Below, piece after piece: positions 35,765 to 46,656 of a DNA stretch of 64,000 nucleotides (its first letter is position 1; the number at the start of each line of letters is the position of its first letter). The stretch spans positions 204,005 through 268,004 of the forward strand of contig MNCI01022534.1 in the NCBI GenBank assembly GCA_015680685.1, written 5' to 3'. Under the pieces are notes generated by a model. That model did not search any database, had not been told where the DNA came from, and was given only the letters and a program-made list of their open reading frames with translations. Source of the DNA: Gnetum montanum. Lineage: Eukaryota; Streptophyta; Gnetopsida; Gnetales; Gnetaceae. A program made the position numbers and the translations under genes.

Positions 35765-37844
35765 GATGTGATTATCTATTACAAGGGAAAAATGTGTCCA
35801 AAACAAAAGAACATGATTATCCATGATAAGACAAGATTGTGCCTAGATTGCAAGGACTTGATTATCCATTACAAGCCAAAAGTAGAGCATATTGGTAGGA
35901 CTCAAAATGCAAGAATGATCTAGAAGATAACTATGAACACAAGAATGAAAAATTACTTAGTGTAAGACTTAGCTACAATATCAAATAGTTTAAAATTGAT
36001 GGATATGAATTAAGTTAACTAAGAATGATAAAAGTTGTAGTGAGATATAATGCTAGAGAAAAATGAGGGTTTTCTTGATGATCATGATCAAATCATGACT
36101 TATAGTCAGAGATGATGATTAGATCATGATGGGATCACAACCCATATTTTTTAGAAATTATGAAAGCTAGATCTAATCATGATTGAACCACAACTCATAA
36201 TGGCCAAGCATAACCTATGGTGAATGACTATGATTAGACTACAATTCTCAGTCTACCTTATTTTTCCTTTTACGATTTTATCATGACATGTGGTTTTACA
36301 AATGAAAATCATCATTACTTGATGATGACTTTTATCATTCACTACAAATACACTACGAATCATGGTTGATGAGGCTTATTTTCTCATGAAATCTAGAAAT
36401 ATGCTTCAAACGATAGAAAATAATGCATATGAAGTTAAAAACAAAACAATGAAAATGTCATATGGTTGATGCAAGAGGTACTAAGAAGATTAAAGATACA
36501 TAATAACTTAGAAACTATCCAATCTCATAAATATTATTAGTTATGATAAAATCAAAAATTAACAACAATTCAAAAATCCTTTAAGTCCATCAATGCAATA
36601 TAATAAAGTAAGATTCAACATTATCATAGGAATCCTCCTAAGATGATGAAAATCATATACATTAATGATGCATTATTAAACAAATTAGAGAATATCATGT
36701 ACAACTTAAAACATAAACATGTTCATGGATGAGTAGAAATCTCATCATATCAAGTGTCCTAACATATCATGAATGCAGAAAAATCAAGTTGTGTAATAAC
36801 TTAAAATAACAAGATTCATATAAGATTTAGAATGCACAAACTTACTATGTAGATTCATAAAGAAGATCAACATATTTGTGTTATCTTACAACAACAAAAA
36901 TCTTTAAATAGTTGATGTATCATTGAAAATACTAAAAGGCTTTAGCTATTTGAACCACCAAAGATGATGAACCATCTAAAACACCAATTTAATTTCCTAT
37001 TTTGATTGTTCTATTGCATACCATCAAGGTTGAATGGCAAGGCTTCTTAACCCTACTTATCCTATAAAAATAAAATAAGGAAACTAAAATAATGTTAAAT
37101 ATGAGGAGATATTTTGAAGGGTGACCTTTCTTACTTAGCTTTCTAAATTGGACTCACATTTTCTTGTTGAGAGGACCAATATTGTAATACTTGGATTTCC
37201 TAGAAGGGTCATTTGAAACCCTCTAATTATTCTAATAAGATTAATATATTTGTTAAGATAACTTGAGTCATAATAATATAGAGGATGCAAGTGTTATCTA
37301 GATTTATTAGGTGTGTCTTTCCAAAATGAATGTAACCCATATCAGATAACTACAATACTTTAGCTAGTCCATGAAAATGTATACTATGATTTGTTTTGGT
37401 CTATTAATAATTACATGCAGTGTGTGGTAAATGTGAAGAACTTATCTTGATTAATGGAACCAAATTACTCTTATATTTCCAAAATACTTAATAGGAAGTT
37501 CTTTATTAAGTTATTGTATCTCAAAATTTATTGCACTATTTATAAGTTATATCAACCATAAATATATGTCCAAGTACAAGCTTTAGCTTTATGAAACATA
37601 TAGTTGTGTTTAAAAGGGCATCATCAAGGTTGAATGGAAAGGCTTCTAAATCCTACTTGTTTTCTAAAAATGAAATAAGAAAAAACTTTAAAATAATTCT
37701 AAATCCTAAAGAATTGATGAAAGCCCAATTACACCTTTATTTCCAAAATACTTCCTTATTTTGAAAGGTTTATATTAGGTTATTTTTGTAAGTTATATAA
37801 ACCATAAATATATACTTACATACAAGCTTTAATTATATGAATCA
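35765..37844. other. AT-rich stretch with GATTACAACCCATAGTC-like motifs and a local duplication
   Basis: No coding domain. Copies of a CATGACTTATAGTC / CACAACTCATAATG type motif lie at 36090-36260, like those at 31620-31960 across the chromovirus relic, so this may be part of its other LTR. The right end holds the 37021/37621 duplication. The A4 left target-site copy ccgtg is at 37845-37849. Confidence 0.45.
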
Positions 37845-37849
37845 CCGTG
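37021..37849 (+). repeat. Imperfect direct duplication left of A4
   Basis: 'atcaaggttgaatgg' plus about 50 further bases occurs at 37022 and again at 37622. A second matched pair, 'tttccaaaatactt' with the following 'ataaaccataaatatat' type segment, occurs at 37475 and 37741. The right unit is a shortened copy of the left, with an internal deletion of some 340 bases. Its origin is unknown. Confidence 0.65.
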
Positions 37850-38580
37850 TGATGAGTGGTGAGGTACCCCTATACTCAACCATACAAATATGAGTGTTTC
37901 ACATGCGATTCGGTCAAACTCCGCAGACAAACTAGCTATGCTATCTAGATGGTTACTCGTAGATCGCAGTTCGCTGTCTTCCCACCTGGACAAGTATTAG
38001 CTTTGTCACAGATGATTTAGTCCAGAGTGAGGTGTATGATGTGTTCCTATACTAATGCTACTCCTAGTATGATGGTAATTAATATCAACTAAACTAGGAA
38101 AGAGAGAGGGTGAGAGAGAATCTAAACTAGCCTATGTGCAATGAGCATCTATTCCTCAATCATCCGTACACATCTTGGACCTTGTGCATGACTACTTCTA
38201 GGATTACCAAGCGTATGGCCTAGGTACACTACTAGGCTACCAAGTAGTCACACTTAAATGCTCGTGATTAAGTCGTACTCATTCCACATTACTAGGAGAT
38301 AAGGGTGAAGAGATATTAACTGAGAAAGTAGTAAATAACAATTAAATAAATAATTAAGCTAAGTGGATGCTACAATGATGAAGTAATCTCGATCTTTATT
38401 GCTGGTCATGTGCGTGTCCAAGTATGTCACACTCGAATAAGGATGTCGTACAATTACAATCACCACACTACGGGCATGCACTAGAAGAAAAGGGTTGAGA
38501 GAAAAACTGACAAAGAGTCTCTACAAAACTACTTAACTTAACTTCTAAAAGTAAAGACCCCTACTAAATCTACCTACTTC

Positions 38581-38590
38581 TTATTTATAG
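38581..38590 (-). promoter_or_regulatory. TATA box of the A4 3' LTR
   Basis: The minus strand reads CTATAAATAA. The same box is at 46461-46469 in the 5' LTR, 47213-47222 in A5 and 9018-9026 in G1, each at the U3/R boundary. Confidence 0.75.
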
Positions 38591-38604
38591 ATGAGGAAGA
38601 AGGT

Positions 38605-38696
38605 TGCAATATTGCGTACGTGATATCTTGTCTAGGCTGTGATATCGCATCCGCGATATCACATACGCGATATCATGGTTGTGATATCACAACCAA
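38605..38696 (-). repeat. U3 GATATCGC palindrome array in the A4 3' LTR
   Basis: Six or so GATATC-centred palindromes (TGATATCGCA, CGCGATATCA, GATATCACA) occur in 92 bases. On the element strand the array ends about 15 bases before the TATA box at 38581-38590. The 5' LTR has a shorter array at 46476-46530. Confidence 0.85.
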
Positions 38697-38905
38697 CAAA
38701 TTCATGACTCGTCATACCCCCACGACTGAATGAAAACTTGTCCTCGAGTTAAAGTGAGAACAAGCTCCATTGATTACATAGTGGATAGGTATGGGATTAT
38801 TGACTAGCAAGAATGGGTTCATGCCATAGAGTGGAATCAGAAAAAGATTGAGACACAACACATAGAATGCAAAAGAAAATCCTATAGCTACAAAATTGAT
38901 GGAAC

Positions 38906-41700
38906 TCATGTAGTTCCTGGTGGCGATGGCTCCTCCATGGGTGCCTTCCCCTTGTCTTGTGCTCTAGGTCTTGGGATTTGATGGTGTTGAAGTATGGCCT
39001 AGAGTTTTTCCTCTTCAGTTTGAGGATCTTGTGCCATCCATGCCAATGTTCTGATGTTTGATGGAGTCAACACCTCCCATGGGCAGGATAGTTGTAGAAA
39101 CATTTTATTTTCCTTGACATACCAAGCTGCAAGCACCTGCTGTTCCTCCTCGTAAGCTCTAGATTTATCTCTGTATTCTTGAAAATATACAAGCTATCAA
39201 GCAAAGTCTGTTGTGACATCTTGTTGCCCCTGGTAGCTTATTTTAACCACCTCAAGTTTAGAATTTGCAACCTCCAATTTTTGCAATAATTTATTGCGTT
39301 CTTCAAATTCTGCTTCATATTTGACATAGGTGGTGGCTACCTATTGCTCAATATCTATTCTTGGGCACCTTGTTGTTAACATGGAAAGGTTGGCATACCA
39401 AAGGTTTTCCAACTCCATGTATTCTGTAAGTTCCTGGATCTACAGGTCCCTATTCTTAACTTCTGCCTAGTGGGCAAACACGTATGTGTCCAATATGGCC
39501 CACCAGTCAGTGTGCTGAGCACTGAGAGCATTGATGTGGGCCTTGGCCATATGGATCTCCTTCTCAATGATTTTCTTATACATTACCACTTGGTCCTGGA
39601 AGTGCTCCTTTAGCTTCTCATGCCATGTAGCCTCATGTTGCCACGCACTTATTTCAATAGCCATCTTCTGATGGATGGTGCGTACCTCCTCCATCGAGAG
39701 GGTTTGATTTTCCCTGGCTAAATGGTTCATGTCCTTGTTGACCTGGATGAGTTGTTCTCACAACTATTGAAAATGTTCTTCGAAAACATTCTTTTATTTC
39801 TCCACAGAGGTCAACCGAAAGTTGTCAACAACAAGTTGTTTTTTTCTTCTTGTAAGGCCTTAAGTGCCTTAGTATGTGCATAAGTTTGCGCTTGTGTCGT
39901 AGAGGCATTCCAAACAGCCTTCTCTTTTTCTTCCACCACCTTCTTATTCTCTGTCACCAGTTTAGTGAGTTTCTCACTCCTAAAAATGTCCATCTAGACT
40001 GTGGGAATGAATTGAGAAGGATCCCACTATGTTGCTTGCAGGGTCATGATCCTTTCTTGCAATCTTTGCACTTCTTCTTTAGCATGCTTAACCCTCATCT
40101 CTATCAAGAATAACTTTCCCTTGGTGGAAATGAGGTTTGATTGAATTGTCGTAACATCTTGTGGGATGTCAAACAAGGACATCATTGCTTGTCCTATTTG
40201 TAGTAATCAGTCAAGTACATCCTCATGTTCTGCAGAATTCATTAAGGTTCTGGATAGAGTTTGAGCATCTCATGCACCTGTAAGATCTACCAATGGCATA
40301 ATAGGTACATTGAATGATTCTTTAATGTGGTTTGCAACCACTTCTACTGCTCCTATTGCATCCTGGTGCTGCATGACCACCACCGTGGCCCCTTCACCGG
40401 TTTCTAATTTCACTTGAAAGGATGCAGCATTCCCTGAGATCTGTTGTGACCAAATGCTCTCCCCTCATCCTGTATGGATGGAAACTTCATCCCTTACATG
40501 ATCCAAAAAAAAAATTGTGCTCTATAGCATTGTTGATGACGTGGAAGAGATTTGCATCATCACGACTTCCCCAACTAACCATCGCAGCAATGACCCTGAG
40601 ATGTCTCATCGATAGTCTATAATCTTATGATAGCGATGACTGATCTTGGTGACTCATGCTAGGCCCTACTTCTTATTGTTGGCTGGGTCCCATGCTTGGA
40701 AGTTCACTAGGTCTTGCAAGCTGAGTTGCAATTGGCCCTACTATTTATTCTTTTTCTTGTTCCGGCCCCAACGTCTCACCAGTGATTTTCCTTGCAGTTG
40801 GTGGCTCTAGAAATTTAGCATATGAAGCATTTTTGGCTTTTTGGAGGACATCATTGGTGTATCCTCTAATACCAGCATATCTGCATAGCTTCCTAATGAG
40901 ACAAGGGAAGGGCAACACAAGCTTCCTTGTCTTCTGTTCCTCAAACTACCTCAAGATCTCCGTAAAATATAGATGAGGTAGGTTAGCATTAACCTTTCCC
41001 ATAAACACTACACATCCTCTTACTACATATGTGGAAATTATTTTTAAACCTTTTGTGGGGAAGAGGTGATAAGTCCCTATTTTTAAGTAAATCTTCTCTT
41101 CTGTCATCAACTCCCCAAACATCTGATCTTTCTTGCCATATGCTTTTTCCAACCAAACTCATCGCACATTAGGCTCTGAACGAGTAGACAATTTAGCAAC
41201 CTTTGGCCCTGTATTTAAAAGGTTTAATACTTCCAAAGTGGCTTGAATAGCGAAATCAATAGTCACACCACAAATGTTAACCATGGTGCCTTGTTCCTTG
41301 TTGTGCCAAAATTGGTACGTTTCCCCTAAGTACCAAGCATCACTTTTAGAGAGGATAGGCCATAATGGGGACCCTCTGAGGCGATCCCTAATGAACTCTG
41401 GAGAAAATTTTTCAAAAGATCAAAAATTTAATTTCACAATAACTACAGTGAATATGGACCTTCCATGGATGGCCTGAACACAATCCTGGGGCAACGTGAG
41501 ATGTTGTCCCTATTCAGGCACTACAGTAGCTCCTCCTTCTACCTGCCTTAATTGTATAGTAGTAGGGTCCTCTTGGTGGATGCTAAATGATTGTTCCTCC
41601 TACTCTGCATGCTTTTTAGTAGGAAATTTTGCTTCACCTCTCCTAGGTTGTTTTCTCCCACCTTGAGCAGGACCCTTCTGTTATCCACATTTCGGGCCAT
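38906..41700 (-). pseudogene. A4 aORF: PF20167-like domain plus coiled coil
   Basis: It starts at the ATG 41700-41698, directly after an AG acceptor, and ends at TGA 38906. The N terminus is basic and Gly-rich (GPAQGGRKQPRRGEAKF) after an early frameshift. The core (41390-40790) reads LWPILSKSDAWYLGETY, VAKLSTRSEPNVR, IGTYHLFP, GCVVFMGKVNANLPHLYF and LVLPFPCLIRKLCRYAGI. A coiled coil follows at 39240-39990 (VTENKKVVEEKEKAVWN, MEEVRTIHQKMAIEISAW, KLEVANSKLEVVK). The C terminus has WEVLTPSNIRTLAWMAQDPQ and a Pro-rich end EEPSPPGTT. About 930 codons with only a few stops make it the best-preserved copy. Its role is unknown; the core resembles Athila-associated PF20167 by recall. Confidence 0.8.
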
Positions 41701-41767
41701 CTGTAATCACACGGGGCTAATCGTTAGTAAGGTTGTTTCCAAAGCTAGGTTATACCTTACCGCTTAC
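41701..41767 (-). other. Predicted mini-intron before the A4 aORF
   Basis: On the minus strand AAG/GTAAGC (GT at 41767-41766) is followed by a second GTAAGG, then the branch-site consensus TTACTAAC (41724-41731) and GATTACAG directly against the ATG. The unit is 67 nt, near the lower limit for plant introns. The branch A lies about 24 bases from AG, a normal distance. A5 has the same signals in the same order. Confidence 0.6.
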
Positions 41768-42180
41768 CTTAATGGAATTGATTTATCTTCATGTGATGTT
41801 AATTAAAATGTCCTAAAAGATTATAATATTAAATCCTTTTTGTGTAGGTGGTTTCCATATCTAGTTTCCTAGTATAACTAAGGGGATGAAATTTTTTTTG
41901 GCACATTTATCTTTAATTTTGTAACTAATTACCCTTGATAATGTTCTTTGAGTGATTAAAAATTCTAAACAATTATGCACTATTTGGCATGTGCCACTCC
42001 CCCACGACTAAGCTGAACACTCTAGGTTCAAGTAGGTTCAAACAAAATGAAAATTGGAGGACCAGCAAGCGAGTTATGGTTATGAAAGCAAAGGACACAC
42101 AATCGCAATTTGTAGAGAGAAATTTGAAATAATTCCCCCATGTGAATAGTTAAAAATTATTTTAAGTAGAATAGGGGGTC

Positions 42181-42255
42181 ACATATATATAGATGTGTGG
42201 GACACAATATCGCGTTGCTCGCGATATCGCGGACGTGATATTGCGGCTTATCGAT
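42181..42255 (-). promoter_or_regulatory. Internal promoter-like unit in A4 (GATATCGC palindromes plus TATA)
   Basis: Palindromes of the LTR type (CGCGATATCGCG, GATATTGCG) at 42205-42250 are followed on the minus strand by CTATATATATG at 42183-42193. Motif, order and spacing repeat the U3 of A4's own LTRs. It lies about 480 bases before the aORF ATG. A PPT-like AGTCGTGGGGGA at 41999-42010 lies between, as beside the real LTR, so a degenerate internal LTR remnant is an alternative. Confidence 0.55.
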
Positions 42256-43417
42256 GTTAAGGCATTATGAATATACCAAATTTTTAAAAAAATTTCTAAA
42301 TTTGACAATGTAAACTAAGGACATGTGGATGAATGTTAAAGGGTTCTAGGGTAATTCACTAGTTCTGAAGGCACAAATAATTATGATGGTGTGGAATTAA
42401 CCAATAAGGACCTTGAGTGGTAAGGGAGAAAATACTGCTATGTGATGGTTCATAGGAACGTTTAAATCGAAGGGATAGTAATAAGGGAAAGAATATCATT
42501 GAAAATATGCTGAGGATAATAGATGGTGTGTGGAAGATGTGTTATGAGTGCAAATTACAAAAAATTACACAAGTGGATCCTCCCCAAAGCAGGTTCCAAC
42601 CTATAATGCCCTTGCATAATCACACTTAAAAGTGTCCGTAGGCATTAGAAGGGTTAAATGTAATCCACACTAGTTCCACAAAACACACACATGAAGTATC
42701 ATTGGAATGAGCTAAGAATTCTACGCTACACAAGACATGAGCTACAATTACATGAATAGCGAGATGAGATAGACTATAGAGGGGATCATAGAGATTGGGA
42801 CATGAGGTAACTGACCTAGGGCACAGTGATATCTATGTGTAAAGCATGATTAATGTGTCATTAACCTTCCATTCCAAGATTAGGACCAAGTCCATTCCTT
42901 TGATTAGTGACATCACATTGTTTCATCCCATGAGGAGAAACTATGAGAGTACCAGAACAACAAGGCATACGATCACTTGGCATTTTGTTCAAGGGAGGAG
43001 TGATTTTTATTTTATGGCACTTCCCTTTTTTTTTTTGAATGAATGTTGAATCTAGAGAAGCCTCCAACCTTTAGGCATGGGGGCTTGTCTTTCTAGTGGG
43101 ACCCCCTAGAACAATATTGAATTTCTGAGTGCCTTTTGATTACTCTTACTCCCATTTTGCGTTAGATCTACAAGGATCTTAGTACAACCACGTTGCATGA
43201 TAACTCTCACAAACGTCACCAAAGAGAATCTGCAAGTCTCCTTGATGTCACACCCTAATCATTCCCTCTTGATCCATCCTTATTCATTCTGGGTACAATG
43301 AATACAAAATTAATTTTAAAATGGATGAGTGGGTGTAATGGGCTCATTGTCCAAATAATTGATTGTTCGAGACTCAATAACATAGAACACATCTCAACCA
43401 ACAAGCCACATAAGTGT

Positions 43418-43490
43418 TTTATTCATAGATGAGATTACTTATAAAAAGATAAAAAGACAAAAAGATAAAAAGATAAAACAAGAAATTAAA
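43418..43490 (-). promoter_or_regulatory. Pyrimidine tract and AATAAA after A4 gag
   Basis: On the element strand a TTTTTATC/TTTTTGTC repeat is followed about 15 bases later by AATAAAACAC. The same arrangement occurs in A5 (50396-50481). It may be a poly(A) signal ending a gag transcript, or simply decayed coding sequence; the two-copy conservation is the only support. Confidence 0.35.
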
Positions 43491-43558
43491 AGATGAAAAA
43501 CTCGAAAAAAATTGTAAAATTAAAGAAAATAAAAAATATTTATTAATCTTGCTTGTTA

Positions 43559-45585
43559 TTAAAATGGGGGATATCCCCCATAACTAAATGGTTGAGCATG
43601 GCAAGGATTAATAAATGAAAGATGAGGATCCTTGCATGTTGGAAACATTGAAACTTGGTCATACTTACCCCATTAGGGTTCACACACTTGATTGTAGTAA
43701 GCATAGTGGGGCAATTTATAAGATGTGGATCCCTGGTAAAGAGTTGACCCACTATGATACTTGGGACTGTAAGATGGTATGCAAGGATTAGGATGTTGCT
43801 CTCCATGGCTGTATTCATTGGGCCATATGGTTGTTGGAGTGTTAATTGGTGGCCCTGATGAAGTAACACGAGGCGTTGGGTTTGAAGAGAAGGGTGCACC
43901 ACATTGTTGGACTTGTGCTAAGTTGGAGAATGCAATGGCCTTGGAATTGTGTTGTCCCTTCCTATGGTCATGTATAAAGAAGGGATGCCTTCGATGTTGA
44001 GGAGGTCTATCATTGTTGTTGGCAATAGTAGCACAAGTAACGTTCTTGGGTTGTTGCTATGGGGTAGACACTTCAGGAATAATTGGTGGTGATGTAGAAG
44101 GAGGGAAAAGATGAGAACATTGAAATTTAGGAGGAGTGTAAGGTCTACAAGGTGGTGGTTGTGTTAAGGACATGGGCTGATAGTACCGAGGAGAATCATA
44201 ATGTGGTGAGGTAGAGTATGTTAACCCAGCTGGGGAGACAGGACGTTGGACTAGATAAGCATTTGGATTCAGATGATATGAAGGGTGTCTCCAGTTTAGG
44301 GATGGCTTCCCCCACGACTAGGATTGTTGCCACTGTGATTGAACATAGTATCTCTGTACGAACTCTGGGTGTAATGTGTTTCCCCAATGCTCATATAAAT
44401 GTAACAAGATTGGGCATTGGCCCTTGGGGTGATCATACAGGCAAATGTTGCATTAATATGTATGATCCATAGTTGAGCTCTTATTTTCCTCATCCCTTTT
44501 TTTTGAATGTATAATGATATTTTGTCCTACTTCTTGGATTGTCAAAACTCTATCTCCAATAATATTGATATATTCCCCACACTTTTTATGCATCCATTCC
44601 AACACCTTATTGATCTTTGCCTTGACTTCTTCTAATGATTGTTGTACTAGCAAAGATGGTTCTTCCTCCTCAAGATAGGTTGATTTCTCCTTTTTATGAT
44701 TATGGACCTCTGTTAAGTTGAGATTCTGGCCCCATTGATGTTTTTCAACACTCTCCCATTCAGCCATTTCTCCTTCTTCTTTTGCTAACCCCTTAATAAG
44801 CTCTTGGAATTGATGGGTTCATAGTTTGTACAGTTGACCTTGGGCATACATTCCTAGGGTCTCTCTTGTTTCATCACGAAGCCCATCAATGAAATGGTAC
44901 ATTAGCCTTTCTTCGGAGAACTCATGGCCTGGACAGTTGTTTAACAGTGCATAATATCTTTCTAAGGCCATATCCAAGGGTTCATGTTGTGCTTGTTTCC
45001 ACTCTTGGATTTGTTTCCTCAAGGTTGACACTCTTGCGTAGGTTTGATATTTTTTGTTAAAGAGTTCTACCATTGTTGGCCAATGTCATATTGAATTTGG
45101 TTTTAACGATCTATACCATACTTTCTCTTGGCCAATGAGTGTCATAGGAAAGAGCTTAAGTTTTTTCCAAAAGTTATCAATGTTGTTCCATGCACAGGCA
45201 TCGTGGAAGGCTTGTAAATGTTGTTGTGGATCTAAGTCATAGCCTCCTAAGAAATTGGGAAAGTTGTTTAAATCAAGCTTGGGTAGGCGACTCTCTTTAA
45301 TATGCCTATGGGAGATTCGAATAGCCTCTTGTATTTTCATTAAGTTGTAGTGGCTGGTAGGGGTTCTTCATCATCAAGTTATGCTTTTGTGCATTGGGAT
45401 GATGTTTCCTTCATTTATTTTTATAAGAAACTCCCACCTTGGATTGCGTACTCCAATCTTTATTTTCATATAATTCATTGGTTCTCCAATGAACTGCCTT
45501 ACTAGATGTGGCATTATCATAGTCTTGTAGGAGAAGCATGATTGTGAAATTGTGTGTGGATTTCTATGTGACATTTTGTAATTAT
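43559..45585 (-). pseudogene. A4 gag, broken
   Basis: Central domain (45340-44819): LDLNNFPNFLGGYDLDPQQH, LIGQEKVWYRSL, ELFNKKYQTYARVSTL, DMALERYYALLNNCPGHEF, MYHFIDGLRDETRETLG. This is a retrotransposon gag capsid fold by resemblance. A Glu/Lys linker follows (44453-44767), then a zinc-knuckle-like CNICLYDHPKGQC near 44398-44440. A long Pro/Ser/Tyr tail follows (PTPRVTSSGPPINTPTT, 43850-43900) with a second Cys/His patch. The N-terminal Ser-rich part present in A5 is missing or spans the assembly gap. Only a few stops and shifts break it. Confidence 0.85.
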
Positions 45586-45658
45586 TTCTTCCTAAAAGAT
45601 ATATCATTAANGTATGTGACATTTTGTAATTATTTCTTCCTAAAAGATATATCATTAA
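45565..45658. other. Assembly joint: 46-bp duplication around an undetermined base
   Basis: The 46 bases 45565-45610 are repeated exactly at 45613-45658, separated by n and g. Exact identity in a region of strongly decayed repeats suggests overlapping contig ends left unmerged. Confidence 0.85.
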
Positions 45659-45710
45659 TTCCTATACAATGACCTTGTATGATATAACTAATCTAGATAA
45701 CTAGCACTAT

Positions 45711-45728
45711 CCCTAGCAATGGTGCCAA
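45711..45728 (-). other. A4 primer-binding site (tRNA-Asp type)
   Basis: The minus strand beside the LTR reads TTGGCACCATTGCTAGGG, close to TTGGCGCCGTTGCCGGGG, the tRNA-Asp-complementary site, with CpG-type changes. Confidence 0.8.
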
Positions 45729-46551
45729 TGATGATTGGCGAGGTACCCCTACACTCAACCATAAGAATATGAGCATTTCACACATGATCTAGTTAAACTC
45801 TGCAAATGGACTAGCTATGGTATCTGGATGGTTACTTGTAGATCATAGTTCATTGTCTTCCCACCTAGACTAGTATTAGCTTTTTCACGTATGGTTTAGT
45901 CTAGAGTGAGGTGTATGATGTGTTCCTATACTAATGCTACTCCTAGTATGATGGTAAATAATATCAACTAAACTAGGAAAGAGAGAGGGTGAGAGAGAAT
46001 CTAAACTAGCCTAAGTGATATGAGCATCCATTCCTCAATCATCCATACACATATTGGACCTCGTGCATGACTACTACTTGGATTACCAAGCATATCGCCT
46101 AGGTATGCTACTGGGTTACCAAGTAGTCACACTTAAATGCTCGTGATTAAGTCATACTCATTCCACGTTACTAGGAGATAAGGGTGAAGAGGTATTAACT
46201 AAGAAAGTAGTAAATAACAATTAAATAAATAATTAAGCTAAGTGGATGCTGAAATGATGAAGTAATCTCGATCTTTATTGCTGATCATGTGCGTGTCCAA
46301 GTACATCACACTCGAATAAGGATACCATACAATTACAATCACCACACTGCGAGCATCCACTGGAAGAAAAAGGTTGAGAGGAAAACTAACAAAGAGTCTC
46401 TACAAAACTACTGAACTTAACTTCTAAAACTAAAGACCCATACTAAATCTACCTACTTCTTATTTATAGATGAGGAAGCAGGCTAATATATCGCGTCTAG
46501 GCTGTGATATCACATCCGTGATATCGCAACCAACAAATTCATGACTCATCA
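45729..46551 (-). repeat. A4 5' LTR
   Basis: 823 bp, TGATGATTGGCG to ATGACTCATCA. It is the mate of 37850-38714, and is shorter mainly in the U3 palindrome array. The primer-binding site lies to its left. Differences are mostly C/T and G/A. Confidence 0.95.
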
Positions 46552-46656
46552 CCATGGATTCAACACTAGGTATGTATAGAAGATTAGCTAGTAAATACAT
46601 TGGTGGATACCTAGTCTCAACTATTTCAAAGGTTAGATGACATGTGCAACTCAACT

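Larger units (their letters stand above)
37850..38714 (-). repeat. A4 3' LTR
   Basis: 865 bp, TGATGAGTGGTG to ATGACTCGTCA on the plus strand. It is matched along its length by 45729-46551, with 'aggaaagagagagggtgagag' type blocks at 38095 and 45976. The purine tract adjoins its right side, so it is the 3' LTR. Confidence 0.95.
41768..43558 (-). other. A4 spacer between gag and aORF
   Basis: It takes the place of pol. It holds the internal promoter-like unit, a 'ggatcctccccaaag' block (42570) shared with A5 and G3, and a short frame at 42861-43067 (MPSDRMPCC, CDVTNQRNGLG) partly conserved in A5. A pyrimidine tract on the element strand (43438-43490) is followed by AATAAA at 43423-43418. No pol motif is present. 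Confidence 0.7.
37850..46551 (-). mobile_element. A4: complete gypsy-type element with gag and aORF but no pol
   Basis: 8.7 kb on the minus strand: 5' LTR 45729-46551, primer-binding site 45711-45728, gag, spacer, mini-intron, aORF, purine tract (38715-38727, GTCGTGGGGGTA) and 3' LTR 37850-38714. Flanking 5-bp copies ccgtg (37845-37849) and ccatg (46552-46556) differ by one C-to-T change and fit a target duplication. No protease, RT, RNase H or integrase was found in 41768-43558, where pol would be. It would need enzymes from a relative such as G3. Confidence 0.9.
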
